Assembly (NCBI RefSeq): GCF_025398315.1
Contig: NZ_JAODOQ010000001.1
Coordinates: 3,782,001 to 3,846,000, forward strand
Source of the DNA: Shewanella phaeophyticola
Lineage (GTDB): Bacteria > Pseudomonadota > Gammaproteobacteria > Enterobacterales > Shewanellaceae
DNA: 64,000 nucleotides
Reading direction: 5' to 3'
Shown here: positions 58,961 through 64,000 of the stretch, one piece after another
How the letters are laid out: each line of letters begins with the position of its first letter
Position numbering within the stretch: position 1 is the first letter of the stretch
The notes under the pieces: model-generated
What the model was told of the DNA's origin: nothing
Database searches by the model: none
What the model saw: only the letters and a program-made list of their open reading frames with translations
Translations under genes and position numbers: made by a program

Positions 58961-59947
58961 TTATTGTGTAAGCGTGTCGACACGAAACAATACCGACATC
59001 CCCACGCGTAAGTCGGCGATGGGTTGTTTAGGCGTTAACTCAACTTCAAAGGTGCGCATGTCAAAGTCGTGACCGCTTTCGGTAGATCGCCATGTGGCAA
59101 AGTTACCCATCACACTGAGGTGCGACACTTCAAACTCGACCTGTTGTTGCAATGCCGGAATCTCTAAGGTTATGCTTTGCCCTTGTTTAAATTGGCTCAA
59201 TTGATCTTCGCGCACCTGCATTACAGCCCAGGCATCGGCCATATCGATAATACTCACCACTGGAAAACCGCTAGGAGCAAGTTCGCCCGCCTGCAGCAAG
59301 ACGTCACTGACTTCTGCGTGTTTGGGTGAGCGCATTTGGCTGTCGGCTAAAATAGCATTGACTTCTTTTACTGCCCCTTCGGCCATGCGAGTTTGCCCTG
59401 CAGCTGCAGCTTTGGTTTCACTACGAGCGCCTTCTTGTGCCATTTGGTACATCGCATAAGCGGCTTGTTCGGTATATTTAGCAGCTTGCCATTGAGTGTA
59501 GGCTTCATCGCGCTGCTGCCTTGCAACAACACCTTCTTCAAACAAGTTTTCAACTCGCTGATAAGTTTTAATCCGTAACTCAGTGGCTGCTTTTGCTTTA
59601 CGCCATTGCTCTTGCGCTGCGGTTACTTCTTGTTGCCTTGCGCCATTATTAGCTTGCTGTTGTTGAGCGGTGGCGGCATCTAACCCACCCTGGGCTTGCA
59701 TTAATTTGGCATCTAACTCAGGGCTACTAATGGAAAATAAAATATCGCCTTGTGCTACGCGGTCACCTTTACGCACTAACACTTGCTCAACACGCCCAGG
59801 GACTTTAGAGGAGATATTATATTCTCGCGCTTCAATTTGCCCCTGCAACACAGTTGGCTTAGGCGTAAACGCCAACATGACGCCATAGCCCAGTAATAAC
59901 AATAACAGCAGCAATGCGAATACTGCGATAACTCTGTTAGTTCGCAT
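58961..59947 (-). CDS. HlyD-family periplasmic adaptor
   Basis: This adaptor of about 328 residues has an N-terminal anchor rich in Leu (VIAVFALLLLLLLLGYGVML), a lipoyl half (PGRVEQVLVRKGDRVAQGD), a coiled-coil (about 95-210) and the return half. It bridges the permeases to the TolC-like channel. The ATG at 59947 has a GGGAG site and overlaps the last 11 bases of the TolC gene, so the two are coupled; an upstream ATG at 59998 is rejected. Confidence 0.92.
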   Translation of the reverse strand: MRTNRVIAVFALLLLLLLLGYGVMLAFTPKPTVLQGQIEAREYNISSKVPGRVEQVLVRKGDRVAQGDILFSISSPELDAKLMQAQGGLDAATAQQQQANNGARQQEVTAAQEQWRKAKAATELRIKTYQRVENLFEEGVVARQQRDEAYTQWQAAKYTEQAAYAMYQMAQEGARSETKAAAAGQTRMAEGAVKEVNAILADSQMRSPKHAEVSDVLLQAGELAPSGFPVVSIIDMADAWAVMQVREDQLSQFKQGQSITLEIPALQQQVEFEVSHLSVMGNFATWRSTESGHDFDMRTFEVELTPKQPIADLRVGMSVLFRVDTLTQ

Positions 59948-61433
59948 GTGAAGCTCCCTGATTTTGAATTCGATTAATATATTCGTCGACCTGACCACTC
60001 ACCGCCATCACTTTGGCATACGCTTGCATATAACGATATTTAGCCCCTAATTGTTTGGTTTTAACGGCGGTTAAATTCAGTTCAGCATCGACGCGATCAA
60101 TGGAGGTGGATAAGCCTTGGTTAAAGGCTAATTCGCGTAAACGTAGGTTTTCAGATGCCAGTTCAAGTGAAGCATTAAGCGCTTCAACTTCTTCTTGAGC
60201 TTGCAGCATTTGACGATAACTTTGATCAATTAGTAAGCTTAAATCTTGTTTCGTTTGCGCCTTGGTGTATCGCGCTTGCAATAAGGCACTTTTGGCCGCT
60301 AACACTTTACCACTGCGACCGTCACGGCTTATTAGCGGAATACTCACGCCTACGCCCACCATCCAATCGGGTTCCATTTGGGCAAATAAACTGTCGTCTT
60401 CATACAGGGTGTAATTACCATATAAGTACACTGTTGGAAAATAGCCGCCTTTTTCCAAATCAACCAAACCATTGGCTTGGGTTTCTTTTGCCTCAAGCAG
60501 TTTTAGTGCAGGGTGTTGGGCTAAAGTTAACTGACTTAAGCGCGATAAAGACGGTTGTTGCTTGAGCACAAATAATGGGGTGTTTGGGCTGACGGTTGGC
60601 ACATGCAGCATCCGCGCAAGGGCGATTTCGGCCATTTCATACTGGCGCTTAGCTTTGCCTAAATCAACTTTGGCATTTTCAAGAGCCACCTGCGCATTTA
60701 AACGTTCAACTTTGGCAATTTGCCCTTGTTGCTCGAGCTTTTCAGCATGTGACACATGTAAGCTTAACGAGTCCACTAGCTGTTGTTGAGTGTCAGCTAA
60801 GGTCTGCGTCACAGACACCGCATAATAACGATCAACTAATTGTAAAAATAGCTCACGGCGAGCTAATGCAAACTCCTGTTCTGACTCTGAGACTTTTGCG
60901 GCATGAATACCTTGTGCAGCCGTGATCCGTCCACCTGTGTAAATTGGCCACATGGCTTGCAAGCTGGCTCGGAACACATCTTGTTCAGTAAATGGTGTGA
61001 CATACATTGAGCTAGGGATGGTGGCTAATACTTCGGTTATCGCACTGGGTAATGAGCTGGCATCAAGCGAGGCCAGTGGGTTTAAATCTTGTAAATCCAG
61101 TTCGAGTGGTTTTTCGAGACGAGTATAGCTGCCAGCAATGTTGAGTGACGGGTAGTTTAATGCATCGCCTGCATGCTCTTCGGCTTTAGAACGGTTAACG
61201 TGTTGATTTTTAGCTTGTAGATGATCGCTCACTTGCTGTAGTTGTTGCCACGCCTGTGTAAACGAAAAAGGTTCTGCGTAAGCAAAACCCATAACAAATA
61301 TTGCACTAAGTCCTAGCGTAACACCTGCAACAATACGTGCAGAGCATGTAAAACATTGACCAATAAGACTGATTAAAATCACTATCACCTCTAGAACTGT
61401 TGCTCTATTTCCTGGATAGATTATACCCTGCAT
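59937..61433 (-). CDS. TolC-family outer-membrane channel
   Basis: This outer-membrane efflux protein has two OEP repeats with long coiled-coil helices (for example AEKLEQQGQIAKVERLNAQV). The longest frame begins at ATG 61433, but a TATAAT lies inside its first codons (61420-61425, minus strand), and a GTG at 61382 follows AGAGG and starts a better signal peptide (ending FAYAEP), so that GTG may be the real start, giving about 481 residues. It is the first gene of TolC-HlyD-permease-permease. Confidence 0.88.
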   Translation of the reverse strand: MQGIIYPGNRATVLEVIVILISLIGQCFTCSARIVAGVTLGLSAIFVMGFAYAEPFSFTQAWQQLQQVSDHLQAKNQHVNRSKAEEHAGDALNYPSLNIAGSYTRLEKPLELDLQDLNPLASLDASSLPSAITEVLATIPSSMYVTPFTEQDVFRASLQAMWPIYTGGRITAAQGIHAAKVSESEQEFALARRELFLQLVDRYYAVSVTQTLADTQQQLVDSLSLHVSHAEKLEQQGQIAKVERLNAQVALENAKVDLGKAKRQYEMAEIALARMLHVPTVSPNTPLFVLKQQPSLSRLSQLTLAQHPALKLLEAKETQANGLVDLEKGGYFPTVYLYGNYTLYEDDSLFAQMEPDWMVGVGVSIPLISRDGRSGKVLAAKSALLQARYTKAQTKQDLSLLIDQSYRQMLQAQEEVEALNASLELASENLRLRELAFNQGLSTSIDRVDAELNLTAVKTKQLGAKYRYMQAYAKVMAVSGQVDEYINRIQNQGASHAN

Positions 61434-61569
61434 CTATATTGTTTATACGCTAATCGTTGCGATCTATTGCACAGGTTGGTAAGAGGTTGCACCAATCACG
61501 TTAATATACACGTTTTAATGAGCTTAACTTACTGTAACACTCAACATTAAGCTCATTCATTGTCCTCAG

Positions 61570-63017
61570 TTAAGCAGTGCCGCCTACGGTCAAACGGTCA
61601 ATTTTTAATGTGGGTTGACCCACACCAACCGGCACGCTTTGGCCATCTTTACCACACACGCCAACGCCTTTATCTAGGGATAAATCATTACCGACCATTG
61701 AGATTAATCCCATGGCTTCTGGACCGTTACCAATTAAGGTGGCACCTTTAATGGCTTGAGTGACTTCGCCGTTTTCAATTAAGTACGCTTCAGAGGCTGA
61801 GAACACAAACTTACCTGAAGTGATATCCACTTGTCCGCCGCCAAAATTAGGTGCATAAATGCCTTTTTTGACTGACTTAATAATGTCGGCAGGGTCAGAT
61901 TCGCCTGAGTTCATATAGGTGTTGGTCATACGCGGCATAGGCAAATGAGCATATGATTCGCGGCGACCGTTACCGGTAGGGCCTGACCCATAAGGCGCGC
62001 ATTGAGCTTGTCTTGCATGTAGCCTTTTAAAATACCATCTTCAATTAGGGTGGTCTTTTGGCTCACAACACCTTCATCATCAATACTTAACGAGCCACGA
62101 CGATTCTCCATTGTGCCATCGTCTACCACGGTAACTAATGTTGATGCCACTTGCTGGCCAATTTTGCCGCTAAATGCACTACTGCCTTTACGGTTAAAAT
62201 CACCTTCTAAACCATGCCCTACAGCTTCATGCAATAACACGCCAGGCCAGCCACTGCCTAGTACCACGGGCATTTCACCCGCTGGGGCATCAATAGCATT
62301 GACGTTAACTTGAGCTTGGCGCACCGCTTCACGGGCAAATTCAAAACTGAGTGGTAAGCCAACGTCATCAGTGGCTAAAAAGACACTGTAGTCATGACGA
62401 CCACCGCCACCAGCACTGCCGCGCTCACGCTTGCCATTGTCTTCTAAAATGACGCTACAGTTAAAGCGCACGAGTGGACGAATGTCTGCAGCTAATGTTC
62501 CGTCGCTTGCGGCAATTAATATCTCTTCATGCACGCCTGATAAGCTCACCACAACCTGGATGATACGGCTATCTAAGCTACGGATATAGGCATCAGCTTG
62601 TTTAAGTAAATCGATTTTTTTGACTTCATCCATTGCCGCTATCGGGTCAGCACTGTCATACAGTTTATGAGCCGTTTGACGCTTAAACGCTTGGACCTTG
62701 TGTTGTTCGCCCGCACTGGCAATACCACGCGCGGCTCTGGCAGCTGCATCTAATGCTGTGGGGGTAATTTCATCGGCATAAGCAAAACCCGTTTTTTCGC
62801 CGTTAATGGCACGTACACCGACACCGCGTTCAATATGAAAACTACCTTCTTTTACAATGCCATCTTCTAATACCCACGACTCATGGCGGCTACCTTGAAA
62901 GTACAAATCTGAAAAATCAATATTGTGTTGATGAATAGTCGTTAAGTAACCTTGTAGCCCATCTAAGGTTAATCCATCTTGTAATAAGCTTTGCTCTACT
63001 TGGGTTAAAAATGGCAT
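61570..63017 (-). CDS. tldD: Metalloprotease TldD, frameshifted
   Basis: This catalytic subunit of the TldD/TldE peptidase carries the zinc motif [11 protein letters not shown] (HExxxH) near residue 260 and a conserved Cys in GVCGKDGQ near the end. The given first frame goes astray after ARLMGQ; restoring one G (GGCCC to GGGCCC near 61999) gives [21 protein letters not shown] and connects with the C-terminal part ending DRLTVGGTA. Joined length 482 residues, equal to the E. coli protein. Its partner pmbA is also in this window. Confidence 0.95.
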
Positions 63018-63075
63018 TCAAATTCTCTTTTATTAATAGCTAACGCGTAGTGCGAATAAGGTCTTAAGCGCCCAC

Positions 63076-63913
63076 CTAAACAGGGGTTAATTGCGGCGCA
63101 ATGAAACGGTTATGGCCGATTATCGGCATTTGCTGGCGTATACGTTGTAGCTCACTAAGCTCAACCTTAGCTTGCGCCCAACCACACTCGGTGGCGCGCT
63201 CGGCAATGACTCTGCCCCATGGGTCGACAATCATGCTGTGACTTCCAGGTTTCTCGGCTACCTTGATTATGTTGACCCCATTGGCCGGCACCCAATAAAT
63301 AACATTGAGTTTCAATGGCTCTGGCCTGTAATAACACTTGCCAATGCGCTTCTCCGGTCACTTTGGTAAAAGCCGACGGCAGTGCGATGTAATCTGCTCC
63401 CGCAAGGCGCAACGCCCGAAATAAATCACCAAAGCGAATGTCATAACAAATGGCAAGCCCCACTTTACCAAATGGCGTATCAACCACACATAAGTGATCG
63501 CCAGGATGAAAGGTATCACTTTCACGGTAGGTTTTGGTGCCATCGGCAACATCGACATCGAATAAATGCAGTTTATCGTAATGACCTAGGGTGACGCCAT
63601 GATCATCAAAAAAATAACAGCGGCTGAATACTCTACCGTCATCGGCGCGCATCGGTATAGTGCCTGCGATTAAGTACACATGATATTGTTTTGCTAAATT
63701 GGCTAACGCAGTTTTAAGGTCACTTTGATGTTCGCTACCGGCATATTGCAATTGTTGACTTTCATGGCCACCAAATAACAAGCAACATTCAGGCAGTACC
63801 ACGAGTTGTGACTCATCAATGTCGCGCGGTAACTGTTTAAGCTGCGAGTCGATAAAGGCTATATTGGCTTGAACGTCGCGGCTGCTCTGGCATTGTAATA
63901 AGCTGATTTGCAT
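63076..63913 (-). CDS. Nitrilase-family carbon-nitrogen hydrolase (Nit2-like), frameshifted
   Basis: This 278-residue amidase has the Glu-Lys-Cys triad: Glu in VVLPECCLLFGG, Lys in GHYDKLHLFD and Cys in LAICYDIRFG. Deaminated-glutathione or omega-amidase activity is typical of such Nit1/Nit2-like proteins. The frame breaks at RETW near 63255; removing one A of AA gives RETWSHSMIVDPWG and continues to 63076. It lies between tldD and a yhdP-like gene. Confidence 0.9.
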
Positions 63914-64000
63914 ATTGTGCTCCTTGTAGCGTCACGACATTGGTTATAGATGCAGGTGTGTCAACAGTTGACACTTCGGCTGTAGGTTGTGCTTCCGGTG
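63837..64000 (-). CDS. Possible C-terminal end of a yhdP-like gene (partial)
   Basis: An open minus-strand frame enters from the window edge (PEAQPTAEVSTVDTPASIT...) and stops at 63837, overlapping the hydrolase start by 77 bases. The Pro/Thr/Glu-rich composition looks like the tail of a large envelope protein, and yhdP (AsmA-like) commonly precedes the nitrilase-tldD pair in Shewanella. The other two minus-strand frames close within about 55 bases of the window edge. The overlap is long, so the stop may be wrong. Confidence 0.4.
   Translation of the reverse strand, partial: PEAQPTAEVSTVDTPASITNVVTLQGAQYANQLITMPEQPRRSSQYSLYRLAA

Overview
The window looks like the chromosome of a psychrotolerant marine Shewanella. 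Four things point there: a tetraheme flavocytochrome c fumarate reductase (fccA) that, from memory, is nearly identical in layout and length (596 aa) to the S. frigidimarina enzyme; a complete dmsEFABGH extracellular DMSO-respiration operon with a decaheme cytochrome and an MtrB-type porin; Shewanella-like uvrA/ssb/yajR, rimO, darP and pmbA/tldD genes; and two families of small inverted-repeat elements. No rRNA, tRNA, CRISPR, prophage or autonomous IS was seen.

Layout. 1-7.7 kb (minus): an RND efflux operon (outer-membrane factor, adaptor, pump) co-transcribed with an OmpR-type response regulator and histidine kinase. 7.9-8.8 kb: a haloalkane dehalogenase. 8.9-16.4 kb (minus): dmsE-F-A-B-G-H, with a divergent Crp/Fnr-like regulator and CRP-like sites between. 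17.8-23.4 kb: a two-component system (solute-binding sensor kinase; AAA+ regulator lacking GAFTGA) divergent from fccA, with two spaced TATGC-N6-GCATA operators. 23.5-26.0 kb: small membrane proteins and a DUF2798-DUF3861-QorB-like operon whose promoter is bracketed by twin GTTGA-N5-TCAAC operators. 26.1-28.8 kb: norR and hmp, both damaged. 29-46 kb: housekeeping genes (ssb, yajR-like, uvrA, M28 peptidase, deaD, DMT exporter, purC, TonB receptor with Fur box, MCP, rimO). 46-56 kb: surface lipoproteins, pmbA, darP, LysR regulator, small proteins, and three non-autonomous inverted-repeat elements. 56.6-61.4 kb (minus): TolC-HlyD-two ABC-2 permeases with no ATPase. 61.5-64 kb (minus): tldD, a nitrilase-family amidase and possibly the end of a yhdP-like gene.

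An overriding feature is that at least fourteen genes, including uvrA, ssb, purC, tldD and deaD, are split by single small indels, mostly explained by a gain or loss of one base in a short homopolymer. This looks like uncorrected sequencing error rather than biology, and the coordinates below give the joined genes. The norR/hmp lesions are different in kind (internal deletions, a Trp-to-stop change) and may be real decay of nitric-oxide defence. The best candidates for undescribed biology are the fccA-linked two-component system with its paired operators, and the DUF2798-DUF3861-QorB operon with its twin operators.
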